Shown piece by piece: positions 1-9,413 of a stretch of 61,486 bases of DNA. The DNA is from JALOLV01 sp046295175 (GTDB lineage: Bacteria; Bacteroidota; Bacteroidia; Cytophagales; Spirosomataceae), in assembly GCA_046295175.1 (NCBI GenBank), contig JBKBNY010000019.1:1-61486 (forward strand). The letters are read 5' to 3'. A model generated the notes under the pieces. That model had not been told where the DNA came from and searched no databases. It saw only the letters and a program-made list of their open reading frames with translations. The first letter of the stretch is position 1. Each line of letters opens with the position of its first letter. The translations under genes and the position numbers were made by a program.

Positions 1-3000
1 TATTGGTCGGTTGGGTTGTCACTTGACCGGCACTGATACTCGTCGTGGCTGTTGTTGTACAACCATTGGCGTCTTTTACTGTTATCGTGTAAGTTCCTGC
101 ACTTAAACCGACAATCTCATTGCCCGATTGGAAACTCGTCCCATCTTTTGAGTATTGATACGCTGGCGTACCTCCGCCCGCCGTTACCGTTATTGTTCCG
201 TCAGTTCCGCCACTGCATTGTACCGAATTCGGCGTTAAACTCATCGTCAATGCTGGTGGCTCCGTGATTGTAACCGTACTCGTGGCGGTGCAACCAATGT
301 TATCTTTGGCGGTAATTGTGTAAGTGCCTGCTACCAATCCCGCAAATGTGCCACTTGACTGGAAACTCACGCCGTCTCGGCTGTAAGTATATGGCGTGCT
401 GCCACCACTTCCTACTGCTACGATTTGGCCTACTTCTCCATTGCAAACGATTGGGGTTGGTGTTAAGCCAACTGCTACACTGTTTACTGTTAATCGTGCA
501 TCATCGGTCAATCTACTGCACGTGCCACTACTACTACTGAAGGTAATCCGACATTTGTAGTATGTATTATTATCGGCTGAACTAACATTAGAAATATTCA
601 AAGTGGCATTCGTTTCATTCACTATATCCACAAAGCTGCCACTGGTACCTACTCGCTTCTGCCATTGGTAGCTAACTATGTTACCCGTAATCGTCAAACT
701 GTTTAGATTGAATACCACATTCGTACCCGCACATACCGTCTGCGAAGATAGTGTTCCACTTAGCTTGTTTACCGTTAATGTCGCTGCATCGCTCGTGATA
801 CTACATCCATCTACACTAACTACACAACGGTATTGACTCTGGTGTACATCCTCGCCTACTCCTGCATCGGCTATACTTAAACTTGAGTTCGTCGCATTCG
901 TGATATTCACAAAATCAGCATCGCTCGGTTTCTTCCGTTGCCATTGGTAAGTCAATGTACCTGTTAAATTGTAACTCGCTGATATGCTGAAACTTACACT
1001 ATTCCCATCACAATTGTTTTGATTGGTCGGTTGGGTACTAATTGTTATTTTCTTTACACTCTCACTGATTGCCAAGCGGCTGCTTTCACAACCATTCAAG
1101 GTCTGGCTCACGTAATGGGTGTAGGTTCCGCCCTCGGTGTAGCTTGGGGCGGTGCTGCTGCCTACTCCACCCGTCGCACTGCTGTACCAAAGCAAATTAC
1201 TACCACTCGCACTGAAGGTTAGGGTATTACCAAAGCAGACACTCACTGTCGTGTTGGTTGGTTGGGCTGGAATTGTATTGACCGAAACAGTTACAATATT
1301 ACTTGCATCACTTTCGCAGTTTCCAACACTACATTTTGCATAATAATTAGTGTTTACAGTTGGGCTAACTGGCATCGAGACAACTGAATTATCAGCCTCT
1401 TTGTACCATGTCAATGTACCCGAACATGCATTAGAGATAGTCAATGTAGCCGAAGTACCAGAGCAAATTGTAGTTCCGTTTGCAACTGGTGCTTGCGGTT
1501 TTGATGTAATAGAAGCATTTATTTGTAACCTATCAGACTCACAATTATTGATTGTCTGCGAAACCCATCTTGAATAACTATTAACTATTGTAAAACTCGG
1601 TGTGGTAGTTGTACCAACACCACCCGTGCTGGCTTCGTACCATAGTAAATTACTACCCGTTGCCGAAAACATTAATGTATTGCCTTCGCAGACAGGTGTT
1701 GTGGTCGTATTTATTGGCGAATTTGGTTTTGCATTTACTGTAAGATTCCACGTGGTAGAAGCATCGCTTTCACAACCATTTACCCTACAAGTGGCACTAT
1801 ATGAAGCATTTGAGGTCGGAGTAACCGTAATTTGAGTTGTTGTTGCTCCAGTATTCCAAGTAATATCTCCTGCACAACCCGTAGCTGTGAGCGTAGCAGA
1901 TTGACCAGTACAAATTGTATTATCACCTGAGATTGTCGGTGGTTCTGGTTTATTCTTAACTTCTACTGCGGCAGTATTACTCACATTGCTTGTACATCCA
2001 CTTTGAGTACAAGTTGCCGTGTAGTTTGTATTGGCAGTGGGCGAAACAGTAATTGAAGACGTTGTTTGCCCAGAAGACCACGCTAATGTTCCGGTGCAAC
2101 CCGTAGCAGTGAGTGTTGTGCTCGCTCCGTTGCAAATACTAACATTTGCAGGAGAAACGGTTGGGGGATTAATGACAGTAACTGTTAATCTGGCATCATC
2201 AGTTGGTTCGCTACAAGTACCAATTGTACGATTAAATATAACATCGCAACGATAGAACAAAGCATCTGAGGCAGTAAGATTATTGATAGTAAGGCTACTT
2301 GAAGTTGCTCCACTGATTTTACCCGAAACGTTATTCACTGGTAACCATGGGTCGCCCGTAGCTGCACGACTTTGCCATTGATAAGATACTGGGGTAGTTG
2401 TGGATGGCGGTACTGTAAATGATACGGTTCCGTTTTGACATTGGGTTTGGCTTGCTAATGTTGATGTATATTCATTGACTGTCAATGTAGCCGCATTTGA
2501 GATTACAGAACAACCATTGGATGAAATGATAACTCTATATTGCGATAAATGAGGATTTTGTGTACCAACACTCGTGAGTCCTAAACGCGAAGTTGTAGAG
2601 CCACTGATACCTGTCATGGTATTATTGACTGAAATAAAATCAGCATCGGTTGGTCTCTTTCGTTGCCATTGATAGGTGTAATTTGCATTGTTCGGAACTT
2701 CAAAATTGGTTGTGAGTCCTTTGCAATTATTCTGGTCTGTTGGATGTGAAACAATAGGCGAAGCATTAATCGTGATTGTGGTTGTAGCATCTGTGCCTTC
2801 ACAAGTTGTTGCTCCATTCACCAAAACACATTTAAAAGAATAGGTAAATGTAGTATTGGTTGAATAAGTTGAAGGATTAATCGTTACAGTTCCTCCGCTC
2901 GTCCAACTTCCAGAGTTTAGTCTAAACTGAGGGCTACCTACATCACAACTTGCAACAGATAATGTAAAATTAGATTCGGTATTACAAAAAGTCGTTTTAT

Positions 3001-6000
3001 TTGCTGAGTTGGTTATTGTCGGAATACTCGGATAAGTTAATGTATTTACCGTGACAGATGTTCGGCTTCCACTTTCGCATTGGCTTCCAGAGGTTTGGAT
3101 ACAACCAGCATAATAAGTTGTACTCGATGCTAAATTTGGTGTACTGTAAGAGCTTCCGGTAAATAATACCGTTGTTCCAGTTGCAGTAGCGTACCATTTC
3201 GTTTCTTCACCAGATGGACAAGATGCTGTTAAAGTTGTTGATGTACCTGTACAGATATTTGTATTTCCAGTGATTGTTGATGGTGGCTGTGGCAATGCAA
3301 CAACTGTAACATTTATTGATAATTTGCTACTTTCACAATTTGTAGTAGTGTTTTTGCACGATGCTTTGTAAGTTTTATCTGAGCTTAAAGTTACGTTGTA
3401 TGTTGCTCCTTGTGCCAAGAAAACATCTGCATCATTGTACCATTGAGCGGTTGTACCAGTAGGGCAATTTACTTCTAATGTCAGTGTTTTGCCGCTACAA
3501 ACTGATGTACCCGATACCAACGTTGGTTGTGCGGGTGTTCCATCCGAAATGGTTGTAGAAATTCTATCACTTTCGCATTCAAGTGCTGAAATTGTAAGTC
3601 TTCTTCCCAAATAATAAGTACCAACCGAATTAACAGTGAAATTATCTCCAGAACTCAATGAAGTCAATGAAGATGGCGAATCGTACCAGTGATATGTACC
3701 CAATGGTGGTGGCGTTGGATTGGCAGTTAGAGTAGTTAAACCAGACGCCCCACAAATTTGCGAACTCCCCGAAATACTGGTTGGAGTTACGATACCGGCA
3801 ACTGTGTTGACATTATACACGGTCGAAAGTGTCGTACAATTAGCAGATTTGACTTCTACCGAATACGAAGAAGCCGCATTGGCATCATAAGTCATGGAGA
3901 TGGCCGAAGCAATATCTCCGCTCGAATTCTTCCACTGATATGTGTAGTTACCATCTCCCCCGCTTGCAGAGGCAGTCAAGGTCGTAGTTCGATTCAAAAT
4001 ACCAGACGAACAAATATTAGTACGACCAGTTATTGACACTGTTACTGCTGGAATAATTTTTACAACAATACTCGCTTTGGGGCTTTCGCAACCATTGGCG
4101 TCTCGTTGAGATACAAAATAGGTTGTTTCACCGACGGTCGTTGTCAATGGTGTCGGGGCTGTCGTCGAGGCTGCACCCATAGAATTTGTACCGTACCACA
4201 ATAGTGTATTACCTCCAGAGGCTGTTGCGGTCAGTTCCGAAGCGGTTGAGTTCTGACAATATGTAATCGACGAAACCGTTGGTGCAGCAGGATTTGGATT
4301 TACCACAAGTATCGTAGGGTCTGATGTTGCACTGCTGCAAGTACCCGTAACAACACATGTGTAAGAACCCGCATCGGTAGCCGAAACCGAAGATAATGTA
4401 AGCGTGTTAGAATTTATACCGACGTTTGTAGTACCTTTTTTCCATTGATAGCTCAATGTACCGGTACCAGTTGCGGTTAATGTAAACGAAACCTCAGTGC
4501 CTTCGCAAGCATTTACTGGAGTTGGTTGAACGGTAATTTTTGTCTTAGGATTGACCGTCAAGGTAGCTACGTTTGAAATCACAGTTCCGCAGTCGCTCGT
4601 TACCTCGCATGTTATACTCGCTCCATCGTCGGTCAATGCAACACTCGATAAAGTCAAAGTAGCCGAATTAGTACCGACATTTGTTGTTCCCTTCTTCCAC
4701 TGATAACTTAATGTTCCTGTACCAATAGCTGTAACATTAAATGTAGCATCACCGTCTTCGCAAACCGTTGTGTTTTGAGGATGAGCCGTAATAGCAGTTG
4801 GTTGAGTTAGATTTAGCGTAAATGATTGTTCGCTTGATTCGCAGGTGGTAGTGTTGTTTTTTACCTTAATATTAAAACCAAAACTGGCAGGTGCTGTAGT
4901 GGCTGGTTTAGTAACAGTCAAAATTGAGGGTGTTAGATTAGCATCCGTAACATTTACAAAACCAGATAGATTAGGCGAACCCGCCGATACAGAAAATTTA
5001 TCGGGCGAACCACTCGTAGCCGAATACGGAATCGTAAATGATGTTGCATTGGCACAAACTGGTGGAATCGTACCTAAGGTAATACTTGGGATTGGGTTTA
5101 TAGTTGCTGTAACTGCTGTACGGGCAGCACTTTCGCAAGTCAAATTGGGAGAACCTCCATAATTGAGAGTTTTTGAAACGAAATAATTAGTCGTGGTACT
5201 CAAATTACTTATCGAATAGCTTGCTCCACCAACTTGTAATGTAGAATTAGTAGAATTATCACTATACCATCTGTAATTTTCATTTGCACCAGCACCAGAT
5301 GCCGAGACCATTATCGAACCACTACCGCACCTTTCGGCATTTGTTACAGTTGGAGCTGTGGGTAAGGCCCTTACAGTTATTGTACGATTCTGAGAGGTCA
5401 AGCATGTTGTATTAGTAGTAACACCAGTACTTGTTGTTTGATTCGATTGGAAATTACCTTGAATACCCCAATCAGTATCGCTTACGGATGCTATGGCTGT
5501 CGAGTAAGTAGAACCATTTGCTCCACTAATACTACCCGTTGAAATATTATTTTTAAACCATTGATATGAAATCAGTCTGGTAGAACCAGAGGCAATGCTT
5601 GATGTAAATGTAATCGGTTCGCCAACACATAATGGGCTTTTTGAAACGGATACGGTATTGAATCGATTGATATTTATTGAAGCCTCGTTCGATGAAACTG
5701 TACATCCCGAAGGTTGTTCGGTGATTTTACAATAAAAAAAAGTACCGTCGGGATTATTTGGGGAGCTGATTGGTGAGCCAATATTGGTAACTCTTAAATA
5801 ATTTGGATTAACAATCACAATTCCAGTAGGCGGTGTTGTAGAATTTATTGGTGCATAACTTCCACTTGGCAATTTTCTGTACCATTCATAAGTTAAAGTC
5901 CCTCCATTTGCAGAGGTTGCTCCTACATAGAAATTTATATTATTATTATAACAATCTATTGCATCAACTGGCTGAATTGTGATATTTGGCCTCGTTGGCG

Positions 6001-6790
6001 TTATCGTTACCGAATTAGAAAAAGCCTCATTTAAACCACCACAATTTGTAAATCGACAACGATAAGTTTTTGCCGATGTCAAATTGGGTGTTGTAAAACT
6101 TGCATTCCCGCTGTTTCCAGTTGTACTTGTACTTACCCAAGTTGAGCCGTTAAATTCTTGCCATTCAAAAAAATCGGCACCCGTTGCAGTAGAAGTAATG
6201 GTTGTGCTATTACCCGAACATAAAACCGCCGGTGCAGTCGGATTCGTATTGATGGTAATTGGGTTGCTTATTGTAAATGTTGCTATGTAGTTATTATTAC
6301 CGTTGAGATAAGTGTCATAAAATTCAGGAAAATTACAGTTTGTACCATCACCTTTTGTGTAAACTTCCATTCTGTAAGTACCATTTGATAAGCCACTCAA
6401 AATATTTACGGTTCCGCCAGTTGTTTCCCACTGTTGGTTTTGGCATCCAGCTCCTGCCCCAGCGATGTTTGATACATTCGACCAGTTATACTCACTGAAT
6501 CCACCTGGTGTAGTTCCATCTCTATAAATCCTATAATACAGTTTTACCGAGGTGATATTGCAGGCATTGCACTTAAAAACCTTTGCCTGAAAACCATTTA
6601 AGGTAAGAGATTGAGTACAATTAAATGTTCCGAGCGAAGCATTATGGAAATTTGGATTAGAAGTACTCGCTCCTAAATCATAAAACTGATTATTAAGAAT
6701 TATATAATTCTCGAATATCCCGTTTGAGTTTTGCCCAAATGTAGAAATTGAAAATAATGTCAAGACAAAAGTTAATAGAATTCGATTCAT
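1..6790 (-). CDS. Giant secreted Ig-like / SprB-repeat surface adhesin, 3'-truncated by window edge
   Basis: One uninterrupted minus-strand frame starts at ATG 6790 and is still open at base 1, giving at least 2263 codons without a stop. The first ~20 residues (MNRILLTFVLTLFSISTFGQ) form a Sec signal peptide. The mature protein begins with a unique ~170-residue segment, followed by many ~80-100-residue Ig-like/PKD-like domains with recurring Cys, W-Y-x-S and YxCxV-type strands (for example YQWKKGTTNVG, LLWYGTNSMGA, TYYVSQ-like). At the distal end (about bases 20-430) the repeats change to SprB type (FxGLxAGTYTITVKDANGC). SprB repeats are known from the T9SS-exported gliding adhesin of Flavobacterium johnsoniae. 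I infer an exported surface adhesin, possibly for gliding; the C-terminus and any T9SS sorting domain lie outside the window. It could instead be a large CHU-type matrix protein. Confidence 0.85.
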   Translation of the reverse strand, partial: MNRILLTFVLTLFSISTFGQNSNGIFENYIILNNQFYDLGASTSNPNFHNASLGTFNCTQSLTLNGFQAKVFKCNACNITSVKLYYRIYRDGTTPGGFSEYNWSNVSNIAGAGAGCQNQQWETTGGTVNILSGLSNGTYRMEVYTKGDGTNCNFPEFYDTYLNGNNNYIATFTISNPITINTNPTAPAVLCSGNSTTITSTATGADFFEWQEFNGSTWVSTSTTGNSGNASFTTPNLTSAKTYRCRFTNCGGLNEAFSNSVTITPTRPNITIQPVDAIDCYNNNINFYVGATSANGGTLTYEWYRKLPSGSYAPINSTTPPTGIVIVNPNYLRVTNIGSPISSPNNPDGTFFYCKITEQPSGCTVSSNEASININRFNTVSVSKSPLCVGEPITFTSSIASGSTRLISYQWFKNNISTGSISGANGSTYSTAIASVSDTDWGIQGNFQSNQTTSTGVTTNTTCLTSQNRTITVRALPTAPTVTNAERCGSGSIMVSASGAGANENYRWYSDNSTNSTLQVGGASYSISNLSTTTNYFVSKTLNYGGSPNLTCESAARTAVTATINPIPSITLGTIPPVCANATSFTIPYSATSGSPDKFSVSAGSPNLSGFVNVTDANLTPSILTVTKPATTAPASFGFNIKVKNNTTTCESSEQSFTLNLTQPTAITAHPQNTTVCEDGDATFNVTAIGTGTLSYQWKKGTTNVGTNSATLTLSSVALTDDGASITCEVTSDCGTVISNVATLTVNPKTKITVQPTPVNACEGTEVSFTLTATGTGTLSYQWKKGTTNVGINSNTLTLSSVSATDAGSYTCVVTGTCSSATSDPTILVVNPNPAAPTVSSITYCQNSTASELTATASGGNTLLWYGTNSMGAASTTAPTPLTTTVGETTYFVSQRDANGCESPKASIVVKIIPAVTVSITGRTNICSSGILNRTTTLTASASGGDGNYTYQWKNSSGDIASAISMTYDANAASSYSVEVKSANCTTLSTVYNVNTVAGIVTPTSISGSSQICGASGLTTLTANPTPPPLGTYHWYDSPSSLTSLSSGDNFTVNSVGTYYLGRRLTISALECESDRISTTISDGTPAQPTLVSGTSVCSGKTLTLEVNCPTGTTAQWYNDADVFLAQGATYNVTLSSDKTYKASCKNTTTNCESSKLSINVTVVALPQPPSTITGNTNICTGTSTTLTASCPSGEETKWYATATGTTVLFTGSSYSTPNLASSTTYYAGCIQTSGSQCESGSRTSVTVNTLTYPSIPTITNSANKTTFCNTESNFTLSVASCDVGSPQFRLNSGSWTSGGTVTINPSTYSTNTTFTYSFKCVLVNGATTCEGTDATTTITINASPIVSHPTDQNNCKGLTTNFEVPNNANYTYQWQRKRPTDADFISVNNTMTGISGSTTSRLGLTSVGTQNPHLSQYRVIISSNGCSVISNAATLTVNEYTSTLASQTQCQNGTVSFTVPPSTTTPVSYQWQSRAATGDPWLPVNNVSGKISGATSSSLTINNLTASDALFYRCDVIFNRTIGTCSEPTDDARLTVTVINPPTVSPANVSICNGASTTLTATGCTGTLAWSSGQTTSSITVSPTANTNYTATCTQSGCTSNVSNTAAVEVKNKPEPPTISGDNTICTGQSATLTATGCAGDITWNTGATTTQITVTPTSNASYSATCRVNGCESDASTTWNLTVNAKPNSPINTTTTPVCEGNTLMFSATGSNLLWYEASTGGVGTTTTPSFTIVNSYSRWVSQTINNCESDRLQINASITSKPQAPVANGTTICSGTSATLTISNACSGTLTWYKEADNSVVSMPVSPTVNTNYYAKCSVGNCESDASNIVTVSVNTIPAQPTNTTVSVCFGNTLTFSASGSNLLWYSSATGGVGSSTAPSYTEGGTYTHYVSQTLNGCESSRLAISESVKKITISTQPTNQNNCDGNSVSFSISASYNLTGTLTYQWQRKKPSDADFVNITNATNSSLSIADAGVGEDVHQSQYRCVVSVDGCSITSDAATLTVNKLSGTLSSQTVCAGTNVVFNLNSLTITGNIVSYQWQKRVGTSGSFVDIVNETNATLNISNVSSADNNTYYKCRITFSSSSGTCSRLTDDARLTVNSVAVGLTPTPIVCNGEVGQIVAVGSGGSTPYTYSRDGVSFQSSGTFAGLVAGTYTITAKDNIGCTATSTVTITEPPALTMSLTPNSVQCSGGTDGTITVTAGGGTPAYQYSKDGTSFQSGNEIVGLSAGTYTITVKDANGCTTTATTSISAGQVTTQPTN

Positions 6791-7228
6791 AGGTCTTTGA
6801 TTGTCACAGTAAAAGTGGTGTAACAGCAATATCGTTAGAGACGTTATCAAACATGAGAAGTAACGTCGGATTATTAATTAAAAAGCTCTTATAATAACTT
6901 AATAAATTGAGAGCGAGGCAAATCTGATAATAGAAGGATGCAAAGGGTTTGTTTCATTAGTTTGTTTTAGGTCTATGTATTTTCAATCGAAAAATACGTT
7001 ATTATCATTTAACTGGCAAATAATTGCACCAAAAAGAAGCCAACGGTAACAAAACCCGATTGTTCAAAAACGAGTCTCACAACTCTTCATTAAAAAATAC
7101 CATTCATCACGAAACAAAATCCATTCATGTAGTTTGTATTACATAGTACCTTTTCTTAGATATATCTTTGTATCAACAATCAGGAACACAAACACTGATT
7201 CAATCAAAAAACTAAAATTTTTAAGAAA
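6791..7228. other. Divergent intergenic region
   Basis: 438 AT-rich bases between the divergently transcribed giant adhesin (-) and the PspC operon (+). No coding potential was recognised. A -7-like motif for the PspC operon lies at 7163-7170. No convincing -7 motif was seen for the adhesin, so its promoter may be degenerate or differently regulated. Confidence 0.5.
7163..7170 (+). promoter_or_regulatory. Candidate -7 element of PspC operon
   Basis: TATCTTTG matches the Bacteroidota -7 consensus TAnnTTTG. It lies 58 bases before the first PspC start. The nearest upstream TTG (7134-7136) is 26 bases away, longer than the usual 19-21 spacing, so the -33 element is uncertain. Confidence 0.45.
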
Positions 7229-7441
7229 ATGGAAAAGCGTCTTAAAAGAAATATAAACGACAAAGTAATTGCTGGTGTGGCCTCAGGTTTGGCCGATTAT
7301 CTCGGAATCGACGTAACAATCGTCCGAATCATCTTAGTAGCAGGTATTTTCTTACCGTTTCCGGTTGTGATACCTTACTTAGTAGCTTGGGCAGTAATGC
7401 CAGAAAACAAGCCTAACGATGTAACAATCGTCAATAATTAA
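7229..7441 (+). CDS. PspC-domain small membrane protein (copy 1)
   Basis: A 70-residue protein consisting almost only of a PspC domain (PF04024 type). The N-terminal basic part (EKRLKRNINDKVIAGVASGL) carries the typical GVxxGLAdyl...D.t.vRl signature and is followed by one hydrophobic segment (about residues 32-57) ending in YLVAWAVMP. PspC proteins are inner-membrane components of phage-shock/envelope-stress responses. It is first of a four-gene plus-strand operon and is nearly identical in its C-terminal half to the next gene, which indicates tandem duplication. No PspA or PspF-type regulator is adjacent. Confidence 0.88.
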   Translation: MEKRLKRNINDKVIAGVASGLADYLGIDVTIVRIILVAGIFLPFPVVIPYLVAWAVMPENKPNDVTIVNN

Positions 7442-7482
7442 TCGAAAACATTTAAAATTTAAAATCTAAACTATATAAAACA

Positions 7483-7689
7483 ATGAAAAAGCAACTTAAA
7501 AGAAACTCAAACAATAAAATGATTGGTGGTGTAGCCGCTGGTTTAGCCGATTATTTTGATATAGATGTAACAGTAGTTCGTCTGATTTTGGTCGCTGGTA
7601 TCTTCTTACCATTCCCAGTAGTGATTCCGTATTTGGTAGCTTGGGCGGTGATGCCAAACGATACACCGAATACTGTTACGATAGCTTAA
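7483..7689 (+). CDS. PspC-domain small membrane protein (copy 2)
   Basis: A 68-residue PspC-only protein. A block of about 22 residues including GIFLPFPVVIPYLVAWAVMP is identical to the preceding gene, while the N-terminal basic region has diverged (KKQLKRNSNNKMIGGVAAGL). It has the same single-membrane-segment layout. It lies 41 bases downstream of copy 1 in the same operon. Near-identity of the membrane part with drift in the cytosolic part suggests a fairly recent duplication with constraint on the membrane surface; homo- or hetero-oligomerisation is an inference. Confidence 0.88.
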   Translation: MKKQLKRNSNNKMIGGVAAGLADYFDIDVTVVRLILVAGIFLPFPVVIPYLVAWAVMPNDTPNTVTIA

Positions 7690-7699
7690 TCTCTAAATC

Positions 7700-7729
7700 T
7701 CTCCTTCTCTGAGCTTTCGGAGAAGGAGA
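7700..7729 (+). repeat. Intergenic hairpin in PspC operon
   Basis: A ten-base perfect stem (TCTCCTTCTC at 7700-7709 with GAGAAGGAGA at 7720-7729) sits between the second and third PspC genes, followed by a short A-rich stretch and no T-run. It resembles the C/T-rich palindromes seen elsewhere in the window and could act as a processing or attenuation site; it is not a canonical terminator. Confidence 0.5.
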
Positions 7730-7743
7730 AAAATCTCAAAACA

Positions 7744-8229
7744 ATGGAAAAGCGACTTCATAGAATTAAAAATAACGAAACAATGCTCGGCGGAGTTTCG
7801 TTGGGCCTTGGCGAACACTTCAATCTCGACCCTGTCCTGTTCAGACTATTATTTGTCGGATTATTTTTCACGCCATTTCCTGCACTATTCATTTATTTAA
7901 TTCTTTGGTTATTTTTACCTGTCAAAAACTCTTTTAGTTTTGCAGGTACAACCGAATACAGTAACATAGAAAGTTCTAATTTTCAAAAAACAAACCTTAT
8001 AAACATGAGCAATCAATCAAAAAACGGTAGCCTTATTGGCGGAGCAGTCCTTATCATTTTAGGTCTTATTTTTTCTATCGAAAACCTCACAGACTTCGAT
8101 ATTTGGGATTATATCTGGAAATTGTGGCCACTCGGTTTGGTTGGGTTGGGTATCTGGATGATTGTAAAAGACCGTGACAATGGCAATAATTACAGAGGTT
8201 ATAACTCAAACGATAGCGATAGTATTTGA
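7744..8229 (+). CDS. PspC domain fused to LiaI/LiaF-like membrane region
   Basis: 161 residues. Residues 1-60 are a third, more diverged PspC domain (MLGGVSLGLGEHFNLDPVLF then a hydrophobic segment). A polar linker (about 62-95) follows, then a LiaI/LiaF-type two-helix membrane region (LIGGAVLIILGLIFSIENL ... IWKLWPLGLVGLGIWMIV), ending in a short Asn/Asp-rich tail. LiaI/LiaF proteins are known in envelope-stress sensing of cell-wall damage. The fusion physically links PspC to the LiaF-like module encoded next, supporting one stress-response complex. It lies 54 bases downstream of the second PspC gene. Confidence 0.82.
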   Translation: MEKRLHRIKNNETMLGGVSLGLGEHFNLDPVLFRLLFVGLFFTPFPALFIYLILWLFLPVKNSFSFAGTTEYSNIESSNFQKTNLINMSNQSKNGSLIGGAVLIILGLIFSIENLTDFDIWDYIWKLWPLGLVGLGIWMIVKDRDNGNNYRGYNSNDSDSI

Positions 8230-8244
8230 TAATTAACATTCTGT

Positions 8245-8334
8245 AGTCATTTAGTTGTCAGTCAATTATAACTCGTGGTCATCCAATTGCAAATCAAGCA
8301 TAAAGAATGACTACTGTATGACAGCTAAATGACT
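8245..8334. repeat. Long inverted repeat before liaF-like gene
   Basis: AGTCATTTAGTTGTCA (8245-8260) pairs with TGACAGCTAAATGACT (8319-8334) with one mismatch. Internal copies of GTAGTCATT/AATGACTAC at 8243-8251 and 8306-8314 add a second possible pairing. The right arm overlaps the alternative ATG at 8329 and is followed by TTTTTAAAAAA. It may be a regulatory hairpin or a small dispersed element. Confidence 0.6.
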
Positions 8335-8355
8335 TTTTTAAAAAATTCAGAAATC

Positions 8356-9348
8356 ATGGATAAAAAGGCAAATATATTTTGGGGAGTACTACTTGTAGTA
8401 GTAGGATTCCTATTCTTGGCAAATTCGCTCGACTGGGTAAACTTCACATGGACATTCAGAGAGGTTGCCAGATTCTGGCCAGTACTCTTGATTTTGGCGG
8501 GTGTTGCGGCATTCTTAAACGAAAAGAAAAGTGTCTATAATGCAACCTCTGCCCTACTCATCGCCTTTGCGATTCCGTTGGCAATTTTCAGTTGGGTAAG
8601 CCGTGGAGTTGACCGAATCAAAAACGAAATCAGCGACGAGATTCACATCGACCTCGACGACGATGATAATAATAACACCGATGATTCGAGCGATACACTC
8701 AAAGGCGACCGCGTGAAACAATATTTTATGGTCGATAAAAGTGGTGATGTCTCAGAGGTCAAATTGAATTTAAAAGGTGGTGCCGCCGAGTTTGACTTGA
8801 CAACCACTGACACTAAATTATTTGAAGCAGACGCTTTGCTCGATATTGGCCGATACACAATGACCGAAGACAACCAAGACGGAAAGAAGGTTATCGATTT
8901 TGAGATGAAAAAACGTAAATCAGACAACGGGCATTGGGATTTTGGTGATAACAAAAAGAACAATGTTAATCTTAAACTTAATACTGCTCCAATCTGGGAT
9001 ATTGACTTAGGTTTCGGTGCTGGCGAGGTTGATTTCGATTTGAGTCCTTTTAAAGTTAAAAAACTCGACGTAGAAACGGGGGCGGCTTCGATTGATGTAA
9101 AACTTGGCGATAAATTAGAAAACGCTGAAGTCAAGGTAAAGTCTGGAGCGGCTTCAGTAAAATTAGAAGTTCCGAAAAGTGTAGGATGCCGAATCAACAT
9201 CGACGGTGCTTTGAACGACAAAAACTTTATTGGCTTTGTAAAAGTAGATGACGACACTTGGGAAAGCGAAGGATATGCCAACGCTACAAAGAAAATCAAA
9301 ATCGAATTAGAAAGTGGTCTTTCGGAATTAAAGGTAACGAGGTATTAA
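8356..9348 (+). CDS. LiaF-like membrane-anchored envelope stress protein
   Basis: 330 residues from ATG 8356. I prefer this start over the in-frame ATG at 8329, which lies inside an inverted repeat. The N-terminus is a LiaI/LiaF-type membrane region (IFWGVLLVVVGFLFLANSL, FWPVLLILAGVAAFL, then a third segment ending FSWVSRGVD), followed by a very acidic linker (DLDDDDNNNTDDSSD). The C-terminal ~210 residues form a repetitive beta 'toast-rack' domain (GGAAEFDLTTTDT, GFGAGEVDFDL, ETGAASIDVKLGD) of the DUF4097/LiaF type. In Firmicutes LiaF controls a stress kinase; here it probably acts with the upstream PspC proteins at the membrane. No kinase is adjacent. It ends at a bidirectional terminator. 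Confidence 0.8.
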   Translation: MDKKANIFWGVLLVVVGFLFLANSLDWVNFTWTFREVARFWPVLLILAGVAAFLNEKKSVYNATSALLIAFAIPLAIFSWVSRGVDRIKNEISDEIHIDLDDDDNNNTDDSSDTLKGDRVKQYFMVDKSGDVSEVKLNLKGGAAEFDLTTTDTKLFEADALLDIGRYTMTEDNQDGKKVIDFEMKKRKSDNGHWDFGDNKKNNVNLKLNTAPIWDIDLGFGAGEVDFDLSPFKVKKLDVETGAASIDVKLGDKLENAEVKVKSGAASVKLEVPKSVGCRINIDGALNDKNFIGFVKVDDDTWESEGYANATKKIKIELESGLSELKVTRY

Positions 9349-9363
9349 TATAAACGAGTGATT

Positions 9364-9401
9364 AAAAAATCCCTGAATCTGTAAAGGTTCAGGGATTTTT
9401 T
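9364..9401. terminator. Bidirectional terminator between convergent genes
   Basis: AAAAAATCCCTGAA (9364-9377) pairs with TTCAGGGATTTTTT (9388-9401) around a ten-base loop, with T-runs on both strands. It lies between the LiaF-like gene (+) and the permease gene (-). Confidence 0.85.
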
Positions 9402-9413
9402 ATGTTTAAATCC

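Noticed and set aside
52..6290. Many short plus- and minus-strand frames in the first 6.3 kb
   Set aside because: All lie within the single open minus-strand frame of the giant adhesin, which translates into regular Ig-like and SprB repeats.
1..6790. Repetitive DNA considered as tandem repeats or CRISPR
   Set aside because: Repeats are protein-level Ig-like/SprB units with diverged DNA, irregular spacing and no spacers; no cas genes.
8643..9299. 218-codon minus-strand frame inside the LiaF-like gene
   Set aside because: Shadow of the acidic, repetitive plus-strand gene: its Ser/Pro/Leu-rich sequence has no domain or signal, while the opposite strand has clear membrane and beta domains.
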